Source: Scytolyngbya sp. HA4215-MV1
GTDB taxonomy: Bacteria; Cyanobacteriota; Cyanobacteriia; Leptolyngbyales; Leptolyngbyaceae
Assembly: GCA_019359045.1 (NCBI GenBank)
Contig: JAHHIA010000002.1
Coordinates: 366,401 to 430,400, forward strand
Length of the DNA stretch: 64,000 bases
Reading direction: 5' to 3'
The notes under the pieces were generated by a model, which was given only the letters and a program-made list of their open reading frames with translations, ran no database searches and had not been told where the DNA came from. This document shows positions 27,565 to 38,842 of the stretch, piece by piece (position 1 is the stretch's first letter; every line of letters starts with the position of its first letter). Both the position numbers and the translations under genes were made by a program.

Positions 27565-28731
27565 TTACAGAATTTCCTTGTAGAAATTAAGAAGTTGTTT
27601 TGCCAATGCCCGGTTTGTGTACTGAGCGATCGCCCGTTCGTAGCCTTTTTTCGCCAGATTGGTACATAGATCGGGTTGATCAATCAACTGTGCCAAACAT
27701 TGCTGCAACGCTTCTGCATTGCCTTCAGGAAACACCAGTCCCGTATCACCAATCACATAAGGAATTTCACCAGAATCTGAACCAATGACTGGCACTTGGC
27801 TAGCCATGGCTTCAATCAACACATGCCCAAATTGTTCTTTCCAACCTACCGAAGTCAGGGTTTTAAACTTATAGGTAGTCTCAGATGGCAATACCAGGGT
27901 ATTCATCAAGTTAATGTAGTGGGGCACAGTGTCATGCGGTACACTTTCAACCCAAATCACGCGATCGGCAATTCCGCCGTTGTTCACCTGTGCCATTAAG
28001 GTTTCTTGCAATTCACCTCTACCCAACAGCAATAACTTCCAGGGGCGATTACCCAAACTCTGCACCGCTTTGAGTAGCGTTAACAAACCCTTTTCTTCGA
28101 CAAAACGACCGACAAACCCCACCACGAAGTCTGTAGGCTGAATCCCCAGTTGGGCTGCAAGTTCTGGTTGTGCTCGAGGACGGAATAAACTTTCATCAAT
28201 CCCCAACTGAGGCATCACTCGAATGGGACCCTGATAGCCGCGTTGCCGCAATACTTCAGCCCCATCCTGGTTACCTGCCACAATCCCGTCCGTGTTGCCC
28301 AGGTTATAAGCTTCCAGCCAAGCGATAGGAAACTTCAAATCGTAAGGTAGATTCCACCAGGTAAAAAAGCAGTTTTTTGCTTTTAGACCGAGCAGTCGGT
28401 TGAGCGTAATGAATTGGGCATAGCCGATCGACTTTGCCCCCTGCTCAACCTGAATCACATCAGGTCGAAACTCTTGCAACAGCGGAATCAGATCAGCCCC
28501 AAAGGACAAAAGCCCCTGATTATTTTGGCTGAGGTTAGAAACCGGAACCACCCGGAACGAGCCATCTTGCCAAAATCGGGTTTTAACAGTCGATTTTTGC
28601 ACTCCCCCAGGTTTCCACTGTTTGGGAACCACCACCGTCACTTCATGACCCTGATCCAGGTGTGCCAGCGCCCTGAGCTTTTCACAATTCAGGTCAACGA
28701 TGTAGGTATGGCTCGCAACCAAAATTTTCAT
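27565..28731 (-). CDS. hpsO: GT4 glycosyltransferase, candidate HpsO
   Basis: 388 residues, beginning MKILVASHTYIVDLNCEKLRA. The donor site shows GFVGRFVEEKGLLTLLKA (~195-212) and EQFGHVLIEAMASQVPVIGSDSGEIP, typical of GT4 enzymes. It lies 31 bases upstream of the candidate hpsP and 158 bases downstream of the GT2 gene. Likely acts on an exported polysaccharide. Specific sugar and acceptor unknown; the hps assignment rests on context. Confidence 0.72.
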   Translation of the reverse strand: MKILVASHTYIVDLNCEKLRALAHLDQGHEVTVVVPKQWKPGGVQKSTVKTRFWQDGSFRVVPVSNLSQNNQGLLSFGADLIPLLQEFRPDVIQVEQGAKSIGYAQFITLNRLLGLKAKNCFFTWWNLPYDLKFPIAWLEAYNLGNTDGIVAGNQDGAEVLRQRGYQGPIRVMPQLGIDESLFRPRAQPELAAQLGIQPTDFVVGFVGRFVEEKGLLTLLKAVQSLGNRPWKLLLLGRGELQETLMAQVNNGGIADRVIWVESVPHDTVPHYINLMNTLVLPSETTYKFKTLTSVGWKEQFGHVLIEAMASQVPVIGSDSGEIPYVIGDTGLVFPEGNAEALQQCLAQLIDQPDLCTNLAKKGYERAIAQYTNRALAKQLLNFYKEIL

Positions 28732-28889
28732 GATAGAGAATTGGCTCCTTGGTCAGGTTTGCTCATCGTCCTAGCGATTTGCCGAATGGGTCTGACAGAC
28801 CGTGATCGGTGGAAATGAGAGAGGAACAGAACGGTTAGGTCAATTTGGACTGTGGACAATTGAAACTGGAGATTGGGCGAAGATTACGT

Positions 28890-29861
28890 CTATTGATCTA
28901 GGTGGCTGTAAGTTTGTCCATCATTCCAGGCAGACTGAAGCAGAGTTCCGATCGCATTAAAAAATCCCAGTGTATAAAAGCCCCCTCGGCTGAGAATTTT
29001 GATCGGAGAACCACTCTTGTAGCAGGGAGGATGTCCTAAGACGTGGCAGTCAAACAATCGGGCAAACAAACGCACTTGCTGCCAGGGGGTCAGATTCTTT
29101 AGACCCATCAGAAAATGGTTGTGATAGAAGGTCAGTTGATATTTGAGCGATCGGGTACTGATATCGTGACAACCCCCTGTTTCTTCACCCAGATGAATCA
29201 GTGATGCTTCTGGGTCGTACCAGATCTGATATCCCGTCTGGCGAATCCGCAGGCAAAAATCCGATTCTTCTCGCACCGCACTACCTCGAAATCGCTCATC
29301 AAAGGTCAGCCCGTGTTTGGTAAAGAGTTCTCGTCGGAATGACATATTGCACCCCCGTACCGTCAGCACACGCTGCGGTTTCACAGTATGCACCAGGTCA
29401 ATGTAGTACCAGGCAATACCGGGGTCCATGGCTTCGGGGGGCAAATCTTCAATTTTTAAGTTACCGCCGGAATCTGCCAGTTTCATCCGATCGAAGACTC
29501 GTCCTGCCAGTGCCCCAATCTCGGGACGATCGACATAGTTACGAGCATGGCTGTTTAAAAACTCTGGCTCTAGCTGCACGTCATCATCCAAAAAGAGAAT
29601 GACATCACCTTTTGCTCGTCGGATGGCATAGTTGCGTGCGCCCGGCAAACTCGCCCAGGTCACTTGGTAAAATTGAATTTTGCCAGCCGCAGAGAGCTCA
29701 TTTAGATACGCCTGAGTCTCGGGTTGATGTTCTGGCGTTTGATCCACGACCAACACTTCAAAATTGGGATAGTTTTGCTTCAGCACATCCTTCAAAGTGT
29801 CTCGCAGCGGCTCCTCACGCCCATAAGTGGGAATCACAACTGAGATGAAAGGATAATCCAC
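28890..29861 (-). CDS. hpsN: GT2 glycosyltransferase, candidate HpsN
   Basis: 323 residues. The N-terminal FISVVIPTYGREEPLRDTL and the metal-binding DDD (VILFLDDDVQL, ~88-98) mark a GT-A family 2 enzyme. The acceptor-side motif SAVREESDFCLRIRQTGY (~189-206) fits the ED(E)xDxxxR region. No transmembrane segment. Adjacent to the O-antigen-ligase-like gene, 86 bases away. Role in polysaccharide assembly is inferred from neighbours. Confidence 0.72.
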   Translation of the reverse strand: MDYPFISVVIPTYGREEPLRDTLKDVLKQNYPNFEVLVVDQTPEHQPETQAYLNELSAAGKIQFYQVTWASLPGARNYAIRRAKGDVILFLDDDVQLEPEFLNSHARNYVDRPEIGALAGRVFDRMKLADSGGNLKIEDLPPEAMDPGIAWYYIDLVHTVKPQRVLTVRGCNMSFRRELFTKHGLTFDERFRGSAVREESDFCLRIRQTGYQIWYDPEASLIHLGEETGGCHDISTRSLKYQLTFYHNHFLMGLKNLTPWQQVRLFARLFDCHVLGHPPCYKSGSPIKILSRGGFYTLGFFNAIGTLLQSAWNDGQTYSHLDQ

Positions 29862-29947
29862 GTTTTTTCTACTCCTGATGAATCATTGCTGATGAATGGC
29901 TGAGGATTAAGGAAGCGATATGCCCGATCGTCCGAAATGGTCACAGG

Positions 29948-31720
29948 TTATGTTGGTGCCGGTGTGGGTTCAGGGAGTCGTTTTCGTTTGCCCTTCTTGA
30001 CTTTGCTCTCTGGCATAGCGATGGCGTCGAGTTTCTCCTGCTCCTGCCGAGCAATTTTCGGTAACGTCAGAATAATGCCTGCAAAGAACCAGTAGTAAAC
30101 TGCCACCGGGTCTACATCAAGCGGGTAGTAGTAAGTGTTGTAGCTAATAAATAAAACAAAAGTCCAGAGGCTAGCTCCGTAACTCCGCAGCACTCGATCT
30201 TTCACAGAACGATAGGCTTTAAACGTGACGTAGGTTAAGACCGAAACCATGATCAGGAAGACGATTGTGCCAGTGACCCCAATTTCATAAATCACCTTAG
30301 GGTAATAGGTCTCAATTAACTTAACATCGCCAAAGGCTCGTGCTGCATTAGTGGCTCGTCCTAAACCATGCCCCAAAGCTCCCCCCTGATCTAATGCCCA
30401 GGATAGCTGTTCTGAAATAAAAGCAGTCGGTGGAGAGGCATTCCAGCGATCGATAAAACTCTGAACCCGATCTTGCACGATCGCGGGGTTTGCAGCAGCA
30501 GCGCCGCCTAATATCAACCCCAACCCAATCCCCACTGGAATAAACCGCTTTAAGTTTGTCACCTGTCCTGTGATCACCAACAACGCCACCGTTGCCAATG
30601 GCACCAGCGCCAACGCAATCCGCTGTCCCGAAATCACAGACATAACAAAGACGGAAGCCAGTGATACCAAACTAACGGGTCGCCATAAAATAGAGGGTTC
30701 GCTAAAGGCGGAGGCAAAAATAATGAAGGCATTTGCAATGAGAAACCATCCCCACTGCCAGGGAGCCACAAAGGTTCCAGGCAGGCGAATTGCGCCAAAT
30801 TCGGGCGAATAGAGCAAGGCTCCACCGACAAAGCAACGAGACTGTACAGAGGCTTTGAAGAGATCGACCCCCGTTCCTGTTGTTGCCTGGCACCGACCTG
30901 TTTTAAGTAGCAAAAACTGAATAAAACCTAGAGCACAACAGGTTAGCGCCAGCACTACATGCAACCGCATGGTAAAGAGTAAATCTTTTTTGTCACGAAC
31001 CAAGTAGTAAGCACACCCGATTAAAGGGAGATAACCCAGTAGTGCTTTCAGCCCCAAGATACCCATTGCGATCGGGTTTTCTGGCGCAGGTGGTTTCAGC
31101 GCAGTGGAGGCAGGAGCAAATGCCTGGGCACCGTTGACCGACAACAGCACCAGCATACAGATCACCATCAAAATGGTAAACCAGGGGACAATTTCTTTGG
31201 GCAAAATGAAGGGTTTACCCGTACGCCGACACTCCATAAAGATGCCGATCGCCGCTGGAATATAAAAGATGTCTTTCGCCAGCTGCATCAGGGCATTGCC
31301 CCCCGCCAAGCCATAAACGACTGTGCCGCTAAATGGCATATAGATCAGGAATGCCCAAAGTGCTTTGCGTGGATACTTAAAGGAAAACGCTAAACACAGA
31401 ATTCCGATTGCACCCCCAAGCGCTGCCCTCACTCCACCCACCACAAACAAAGGTGCCCCCAAGACAAGAGAGATAAAGGACATCGTTGTTAAGAAGCCTA
31501 TAAATTCTTGGCGCTCACGCCGAGCTTTGCGCTTCAGTTCCTTTTGCTCTTGGCGACTGAGGGCAGAGGTTGAAGCCGCTTCTGTCGCTGTTTCTGAGAC
31601 AGCAACCTTGCTATTTTTCTTGGATTTTGGAGATTTTGGCGTTGAAGCAGTTTCAGTCACCGCTGGTGAGGCGGCAACCTTGCGAGTTTTTCCGGTTTTT
31701 GGCTTGGATGGTTTCGCCAT
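29948..31720 (-). CDS. hpsL: O-antigen ligase/polymerase-like membrane protein, candidate HpsL
   Basis: 590 residues. A Lys/Ser/Thr/Ala-rich N-terminus (~1-75) precedes about eleven hydrophobic helices, and a basic C-terminus ends the protein. A large extracytoplasmic loop lies before ALGHGLGRATNAARAF (~455-470), as in O-antigen ligase (Wzy/WaaL-like) proteins. It may polymerise or ligate the glycan made by the downstream transferases. First gene of the minus-strand cluster, so the promoter should be in 31721-31850. Confidence 0.72.
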   Translation of the reverse strand: MAKPSKPKTGKTRKVAASPAVTETASTPKSPKSKKNSKVAVSETATEAASTSALSRQEQKELKRKARRERQEFIGFLTTMSFISLVLGAPLFVVGGVRAALGGAIGILCLAFSFKYPRKALWAFLIYMPFSGTVVYGLAGGNALMQLAKDIFYIPAAIGIFMECRRTGKPFILPKEIVPWFTILMVICMLVLLSVNGAQAFAPASTALKPPAPENPIAMGILGLKALLGYLPLIGCAYYLVRDKKDLLFTMRLHVVLALTCCALGFIQFLLLKTGRCQATTGTGVDLFKASVQSRCFVGGALLYSPEFGAIRLPGTFVAPWQWGWFLIANAFIIFASAFSEPSILWRPVSLVSLASVFVMSVISGQRIALALVPLATVALLVITGQVTNLKRFIPVGIGLGLILGGAAAANPAIVQDRVQSFIDRWNASPPTAFISEQLSWALDQGGALGHGLGRATNAARAFGDVKLIETYYPKVIYEIGVTGTIVFLIMVSVLTYVTFKAYRSVKDRVLRSYGASLWTFVLFISYNTYYYPLDVDPVAVYYWFFAGIILTLPKIARQEQEKLDAIAMPESKVKKGKRKRLPEPTPAPT

Positions 31721-31770
31721 GAATGAACTTCAACTGGAAGGGTAAAGGGCATAGGGGGTTGAAGCAAATC

Positions 31771-31801
31771 TTTGAAAGCCTTGCTCGATAAAGCTTTCAA
31801 A
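31771..31801. repeat. Hairpin upstream of candidate hpsL
   Basis: Nine-base stem (TTTGAAAGC/GCTTTCAAA) with a short internal mismatch and further pairing. It shares the TTTGAAAGC and AAGCTTTCAAAAA halves with the 24-bp hairpin at 1204-1258. Confidence 0.5.
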
Positions 31802-32706
31802 AAATATTGACAACATGTCTAAAACATAGCGACGGGTAGATGGGTATCACAGAGAGGGAGTAGAATTGCTTAAAAAAGAAAAATACCATCCAAATTCTGT
31901 GTCCTAAGGGGTGCTCCGTCATCGCTCCAACTCTTTAAAGTATTCTCGAAGTTGCAAGCAGCCCTTTCACTTTTTATTCAAGAAGCCTCTGTAAAGGCAA
32001 CAATTTTTCTCAGATCTTCACTGGTTTCCCACGTTTGACCATTCATTTCTTCCATACTGTAAAGCTGGTTCGCTATCAGAAAAGTGCGATCGTTTGAGTC
32101 ATGCAATACCCTTAAACGCGAGATGACTGAAGACCAAGGAAGAACGTCCCCAACACCTTAGCCCAATTCTTCCGCGATCGACAGGATATGCAGCCATGCT
32201 GCTTGGATCAGGTTGGGGTGATGTTGCTTCCTTGCTATACGATAGGAGCGATCGTTCCTCAGCCCATTTTGGGACAGAGAGCCAGCTATGCGGCAGTTTC
32301 GTCTCTATCAATGACTGAATATTGATTTTTCTGAGAGAGTCTCAAACGATCGAGTCTTTGAAGCTTCGGTAAAAAAGCTCTGATAATTTGATAAACACTG
32401 TACTCAGTGTAATTTCGAGCACACGTAAACTATTTAATCAATTCTTATACAGACAGATCGATCGATCCAATTAAACTTTCGCCTTCTTTTCTTCTTCTCA
32501 CCTTTAAGACAAGATAAAAAACTTGAATAAGGGCTTGGAATCCTTATTTTATTGGCACTTTGACAAATTATCCCTCTTCGTGCTTCAGCCATTGTTCGTA
32601 GATCTGGCTCAGTTGATAAACATTGCGTAAATCCACTACTTAACCCAATGACGTGTCAAGAAGCCCGTGAATATAATGAGGCAACGTACAGAGTTGAGAT
32701 GTCGCT
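31802..32706. other. Long intergenic region with two possible gene remnants
   Basis: About 900 bases. On the minus strand, 32157 down to 31978 is open for 60 codons and reads like a protein end (RTFLIANQLYSMEEMNGQTW and on to a TGA) but has no good start. Near 32580-32640, a 22-codon minus-strand piece reads DLRNVYQLSQIYEQWLKHEE before a stop; it recalls a dehydrogenase C-terminus only loosely. Multiple GATCGATC clusters occur at 32458-32466. The promoter of the next plus-strand gene may be at the right end. Confidence 0.35.
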
Positions 32707-32952
32707 ATGGTTACCACGCTGAAGCTCGTAAGTCTAAGTATTTGGGTGATTGGCGTACAAATATCTACCGTTGGCGCTTCTTTAGCCACTCCTCAGTCTC
32801 GTGGGAACACCGATCAAGTTTACGCAGTTTCCACAAGTGTTCTGAATCAGATGACTTCACAAACCCAAGTGTTTTCCGTAGAAATGCAAGGGTATAAACC
32901 CCCCAGCGGCACGGGTGGACCGGGACGCACGGGAGATACCGGAACTCGTTAG
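32707..32952 (+). CDS. Small secreted protein with Gly/Pro/Arg tail
   Basis: 81 residues: a signal peptide (LKLVSLSIWVIGVQISTVGA), a short middle part, and the end YKPPSGTGGPGRTGDTGTR. That tail resembles the PPxxxGxPGxRxGxGTR motif seen near the start of the mature part of DUF928 proteins in cyanobacteria, but here the protein stops right after it. It might be a stand-alone exported peptide or a truncated DUF928 gene. Start ATG 32707; an upstream ATG at 32667 is in a different frame. Confidence 0.5.
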   Translation: MVTTLKLVSLSIWVIGVQISTVGASLATPQSRGNTDQVYAVSTSVLNQMTSQTQVFSVEMQGYKPPSGTGGPGRTGDTGTR

Positions 32953-32992
32953 GTTCCAGCTCTGTGAGGGACTCGTTTTCTCATGCTCAGCT

Positions 32993-33367
32993 TTACGATC
33001 TTTTGCTAAATAACCATCTACCCAATTTTGCTTCTCGGCGTTTATTAGTACGATATTTAGCATTGAGTGTGGGTCGATTCGCCTGTCGCCGCATTCTTTT
33101 CTTTTCTTTTTCTGGTTCTGGTTCAGGAATTTCTTCCTCAGGCGGTTTGACCGCAATGAGATCGGATTTTGTGGCTTTCCAGGTTGTTAGCATTCCACCT
33201 GCCAAACCACCGATCGCCCCAAAAAAAATACTTAAGACGGTGGAGTAGCCAATCAGGGCAAAGAAGATCAGGAAAAACAACCAAAGTCTTAATCCGATCC
33301 GAACACCACTTTCAACTGCTGATTTCTGCACAGCCTTTCCTTTCCTAGAACCCAAGAGATTGCTCAA
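32993..33367 (-). CDS. Small membrane protein with charged tail
   Basis: 124 residues with two adjacent helices (LRLWLFFLIFFALIGYSTVLS and IFFGAIGGLAGGMLTTW, ~27-63). A Glu/Pro-rich segment (PPEEEIPEPEPEKEKK) and a very basic C-terminus follow. Its ATG overlaps the stop of the upstream kinase gene by four bases, so the two are translationally coupled. Function unknown. Confidence 0.65.
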   Translation of the reverse strand: MSNLLGSRKGKAVQKSAVESGVRIGLRLWLFFLIFFALIGYSTVLSIFFGAIGGLAGGMLTTWKATKSDLIAVKPPEEEIPEPEPEKEKKRMRRQANRPTLNAKYRTNKRREAKLGRWLFSKRS

Positions 33368-34896
33368 ACGATTTGCTTTAATTGTGCCTCTAACTCTTGA
33401 GTTGTGTTCACAATTTTGACAAAGGGTTGCTCGATTTCAGTAAATACCTCAAAGTTCTGATGTTGCAGAACCTCCATCGTGGCATCAGAAATATCTCCTT
33501 GCCTTTGTTTCAGCCGAGATTGCAGCACTTCTAAGGGAGCTGTACAGTGCACAATTTTTAGTGGTAGAGCCTGGGCTTGAGCCTGAGCGATCGCCGTTGA
33601 TCTGGTCGCTTGTCGATCGTACTTAGCATCCAAAATCACGGCATAACCCTCTGCTGCCAGACTTATGCCCAACTCTAGCAAATGAGCATAGGTCTTTTGG
33701 CTCATTTCGGGTGTGTAGAGTTCATCGCCTCCGTTCGCCTGAAGCGGAATTCCTGCCAGATGCTTGCGCACCGCATCCGAGCGAATATGAATTGCTCCTG
33801 ACTGGCGTGCCAAAAGGCGAGCCGTTGTCGTTTTGCCTGAGCCAGACAATCCCGACATTAGGATCAATTGCCCCTGCTTGGGACGGGTATATTGCCATGC
33901 CAGCGTGTAATAGCTGGCAGCCGTGTCATGAATTTGTTGACGGGCGGCATCTGACAGGCTGGGGTCGCCTAGCAAGAAAGAGGTGACCTTTGCTCGCACA
34001 TAAGACTGACGGCTGAGATAGATCGGCAATACTTGCAGCCCTTCCCAGTCACCAGTTTGCTCGATATAGGCGTTCAGGAAGAGCGTACTGAGATCCGATC
34101 TCTTTCGCACATCCAGATCCATGATGATGTAAGCCACATCAAACATGACATCGACAAAGCGGAATGGCTCATTAAACTCGATACAGTCAAACAGCCAGAG
34201 TTTGTCTTGCCAGAGGGCAATATTGCGGAGGTGAACATCGCCATGGCATTCTCGAATCCAATTATGCTGAATGCGGCTGGCAAAGAGGGGGTGTCGTTCG
34301 GCAAAGAAGCGATCGGTGTAGGCTTTTGTTTCATCAAACTGGGATTGGGTTTGAGGTCCGCCTATATACTGCACCGTTTGGTCATAGTTTTCGTCGATCG
34401 ACTGGCGCACTTGGGGAATTTCACCAAAGCTACGCACATAACCGCTAGTGGGTGCGGTTTGGTGGAAGTCTGCCAGCGTCTTTGCCAGATTCAGCAAGAT
34501 TGCTTCAGTTAGGTTGCCCTGCTCGAACAAATGGCTGAGTAAGGTATCTTGAGGGAATTGCCGCATTTTGACGGCATACTCCACGGTCTGCCCATCTCCA
34601 CCCAATTGAAACTGCTCTCCCGATTGAGTAATCGGCAAAACCTCTAAATACAAATCCCCTGCACCGCGTTGATTCAGCCGTAGCTCTTCCTGACAAAAAT
34701 GGTGTCGCTTTTCCAGAGTTGAAAAGTCTAGAAAGCCGAAGTTTACAGGTTTTTTGACCTTGTAAACAAAATCACCAGTTAATAATACGTAGGAAACATG
34801 AGTCTGGATGAGTTGAATCGGTTCGGTGACGGGATGAGGATAAAACTGCGATCGCTGCATGGATTGAATCAGCAGGGGCAGACTAGTCTCTGACAT
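33364..34896 (-). CDS. Bifunctional aminoglycoside-phosphotransferase-like / AAA kinase protein
   Basis: 510 residues from ATG 34896. The N-terminal ~320 residues form an APH-like kinase with RECHGDVHLRNIAL (catalytic HGDxHxxN) and a following FDCIEFNEPFRFVDVMFDVA metal-binding region. The C-terminal ~180 residues are a P-loop kinase with LMSGLSGSGKTTTARLLA (Walker A) similar to gluconate or zeta-toxin-type kinases. This two-domain arrangement is a known bacterial family with unknown substrate; it is not evidence for antibiotic resistance. A 12-residue upstream extension is possible but unneeded. Confidence 0.87.
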   Translation of the reverse strand: MSETSLPLLIQSMQRSQFYPHPVTEPIQLIQTHVSYVLLTGDFVYKVKKPVNFGFLDFSTLEKRHHFCQEELRLNQRGAGDLYLEVLPITQSGEQFQLGGDGQTVEYAVKMRQFPQDTLLSHLFEQGNLTEAILLNLAKTLADFHQTAPTSGYVRSFGEIPQVRQSIDENYDQTVQYIGGPQTQSQFDETKAYTDRFFAERHPLFASRIQHNWIRECHGDVHLRNIALWQDKLWLFDCIEFNEPFRFVDVMFDVAYIIMDLDVRKRSDLSTLFLNAYIEQTGDWEGLQVLPIYLSRQSYVRAKVTSFLLGDPSLSDAARQQIHDTAASYYTLAWQYTRPKQGQLILMSGLSGSGKTTTARLLARQSGAIHIRSDAVRKHLAGIPLQANGGDELYTPEMSQKTYAHLLELGISLAAEGYAVILDAKYDRQATRSTAIAQAQAQALPLKIVHCTAPLEVLQSRLKQRQGDISDATMEVLQHQNFEVFTEIEQPFVKIVNTTQELEAQLKQIV

Positions 34897-34966
34897 GGGT
34901 TCGATAGGTACAGGATTCAGACAAAATGGCAATTGGCAGTGCCGTTAGCTATCTTGGCATACAACC

Positions 34967-35007
34967 TAAAAAACGCGCGATGAGTTTACAATCGCCAACT
35001 CATCGCG
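34967..35007 (-). terminator. Terminator of the purA-rplY unit
   Basis: Read on the minus strand, an 11-bp perfect stem (CGCGATGAGTT/AACTCATCGCG, 34976-35007) with a ten-base loop is followed by CGTTTTTTAGG. This is a good Rho-independent terminator 142 bases after rplY. Confidence 0.85.
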
Positions 35008-35148
35008 TCAGGTTACATTTCACTACATTTTTTGGGACTGATGACTCTCGATGTGGGTAGGGAAAATTTTTCACCTCAATTACCATGCTCAAACTGTTTC
35101 AAGTCGAGCGTTTGAAGTCATCGAGATAGATAGAGCACTGTAACGATC

Positions 35149-35739
35149 CTACTCGGCAGCTCCGTCCTCCGCTCCAGCCGCTGCTTTGCCACCAAAGATC
35201 GCAACTACCACACGATCGGCATCATCAAGTGCCGTCACCCCATCGGGCAAGGGAATTTGATGTACACTGAGCGATTCACCCAAACCCAAGGGGCTGATAT
35301 CAATCGAGATCGATTCAGGAATCAGATTGGGGGCGCACCGAACCTGTAGTTCCGTCGTTGCTGTATCGATCGATCCCCCGTCCCGCTTCACTCCAATCGA
35401 CTCCCCGACAAAATACAGCGGCACCGTGACATCAATGTATTCATGAGACGAAACCGAGAAAAAGCTGATGTGGTAGAGCGTCCTTTTCCAGGGATGTGCC
35501 TGAATTTCTCTCAATAACGCTTTACCACTCCACGGCAGATCGGGCACATTGACCTGAATCAGAGTGTTGTTGAGCGAAGCATCGCGAACCAGCAAACCCG
35601 CTGCTTTTGCATCAATGGTTAAAGAGATAGAGTCTGTACCATTGTGACCATAGAGCACAGCCGGAATCTTTCCAGCCCGGCGCAGCGCATTGGGTTTACT
35701 GTCGGCTGAGCGTTTTTGACATTCAATTGCAAGATCCAT
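35149..35739 (-). CDS. rplY: Ribosomal protein L25 (CTC form)
   Basis: 196 residues. The N-terminal 5S-rRNA-binding domain (KRSADSKPNALRRAGKIPAVLYG) is followed by the general-stress CTC domain (VPLYFVGESIGVKRDGGS...). An acidic Ala/Glu tail closes it. The long CTC form is normal in cyanobacteria. It follows purA by 115 bases on the same strand and ends before a clear terminator. Confidence 0.95.
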   Translation of the reverse strand: MDLAIECQKRSADSKPNALRRAGKIPAVLYGHNGTDSISLTIDAKAAGLLVRDASLNNTLIQVNVPDLPWSGKALLREIQAHPWKRTLYHISFFSVSSHEYIDVTVPLYFVGESIGVKRDGGSIDTATTELQVRCAPNLIPESISIDISPLGLGESLSVHQIPLPDGVTALDDADRVVVAIFGGKAAAGAEDGAAE

Positions 35740-35854
35740 AATTCTTCAGTGAGGGAGTAGGAAATTAGATCGAAAGGACGAAAGAGAAACGTGAGTTTTA
35801 AGCTAAAAATTCAAAACTCAACATTCAAAAAACAAAACTCAACATTGAAACTTT

Positions 35855-37519
<1,665 letters not shown>

Positions 37520-38791
37520 ATGAATTCTAAATACGCCTCAATACCCGCTTCAATCTTGGTTGTAGACGACGTAGAAGCCAATCGGGATTTGCTCTCACGT
37601 CGTTTAGAACGTCAAGGATATCTTGTCACAGTGGCTGAAGATGGGCGACAGGCGATCGCCCTGGTGCAGTCCCAACATTTTGATCTGATTTTGTGCGATA
37701 TCTTCATGCCAGAAGTGGACGGATATGAGGTTTTGGCGTATGTCAAAACCGATCCCAGCCTGCGCCACATTCCGGTCATTGTGGTCACTGCACTCAATGA
37801 AGTCGAGAGTGTCGTGCGTTGTATCGAGTTGGGGGCAGAAGATTACTTACTCAAACCATTTAACCCCACGATTTTGAAGGCACGGGTTAATGCATGTCTA
37901 GAGAAAAAACGGTGGCACGACCAAGAACAGGCTTATCTGAAGCAACTCCAAGCCGAACAGGCAACCGTTGAAGAACGTACCCGACAACTGGCACAAGCCA
38001 ACGCGGAGATTTTGGCATTGAACGATCGCCTCAAAGCCGAAAATTTTCGGTTGAGTGCTGAATTGGACGTGACTCGCCGACTCCAGCAAATGATCTTGCC
38101 TCGGCAATCAGAACTGGAGCAAATTTCCGAACTGGACATTGCTGGCTTTATGGAACCTGCCGACGAGGTGGGGGGTGACTATTACGATGTGGTGCAACAC
38201 GACGGCAAGATCAAAATTGCGATCGGAGATGTTACGGGGCACGGATTAGAAAGTGGCGTCGTCATGATCATGGCTCAAGCCGCCGTGAGAACTTTGATCG
38301 CCAATGGGGAGGCAGACCCGATCAAGTTCCTGAATACCATTAATCGGGTCATTTATGATAATACTCGCCGGATGCGATCGCACAAAAACATGACCCTGGT
38401 TTTATTGGAATATGAAGCCGGAGTTCTAAAACTCAGTGGGCAGCATGAGGAACTGATCATCATTCGGGCAGACGGCAAGGTTGAACTCATTGATACGATC
38501 GATCTAGGGTTTCCGCTGGGGTTGGAACCCGAAATTTCTTCCTTTGTAGCAGAAACCCAAGTTCAATTAAAATCCGGCGATATGGCAGTTCTTTACACGG
38601 ATGGTATTACCGAAGCCATGAATATCCAAAAAGAGCAGTATGGAGCCGAGCGACTTTACACGTTGCTCAGTCAACACCGTCAGCGCTCTGCCACCGAAGT
38701 TTACCAAATGGTGATTGAAGATGTTCGGCAACATATTGGCAACGAAAAACTATTTGATGATTTAACACTGGTGGTGTTGAAACAAAAGTGA
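37520..38791 (+). CDS. Response regulator with PP2C (RsbU/SpoIIE-type) phosphatase output
   Basis: 423 residues. Residues ~10-130 are a REC domain with Asp60 as phospho-acceptor (LILCDIFMPEVDGYE) and the conserved Lys in LLKPFNP. A coiled coil (~135-185) connects to the PP2C domain with GGDYYDVVQHDGK, GDVTGHGLESG and DGITEAMN; the C-terminal DDLTLVVL holds a metal-binding Asp. Such proteins dephosphorylate a STAS anti-anti-sigma partner when the REC domain is phosphorylated. A STAS gene and a kinase-like ATPase follow 1-3 kb downstream on the same strand. Comparable to the HmpU role in Nostoc. Confidence 0.92.
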   Translation: MNSKYASIPASILVVDDVEANRDLLSRRLERQGYLVTVAEDGRQAIALVQSQHFDLILCDIFMPEVDGYEVLAYVKTDPSLRHIPVIVVTALNEVESVVRCIELGAEDYLLKPFNPTILKARVNACLEKKRWHDQEQAYLKQLQAEQATVEERTRQLAQANAEILALNDRLKAENFRLSAELDVTRRLQQMILPRQSELEQISELDIAGFMEPADEVGGDYYDVVQHDGKIKIAIGDVTGHGLESGVVMIMAQAAVRTLIANGEADPIKFLNTINRVIYDNTRRMRSHKNMTLVLLEYEAGVLKLSGQHEELIIIRADGKVELIDTIDLGFPLGLEPEISSFVAETQVQLKSGDMAVLYTDGITEAMNIQKEQYGAERLYTLLSQHRQRSATEVYQMVIEDVRQHIGNEKLFDDLTLVVLKQK

Positions 38792-38842
38792 TGCAAGATT
38801 ACTCACCTGTCCCATGTTGCCCCATCTAATTTTGGTAAGCCT

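Noticed and set aside
32993-34896. Antibiotic resistance by an aminoglycoside phosphotransferase
   Set aside because: The APH-like domain belongs to a fused family with a P-loop kinase found in many bacteria; nothing points to a drug substrate.
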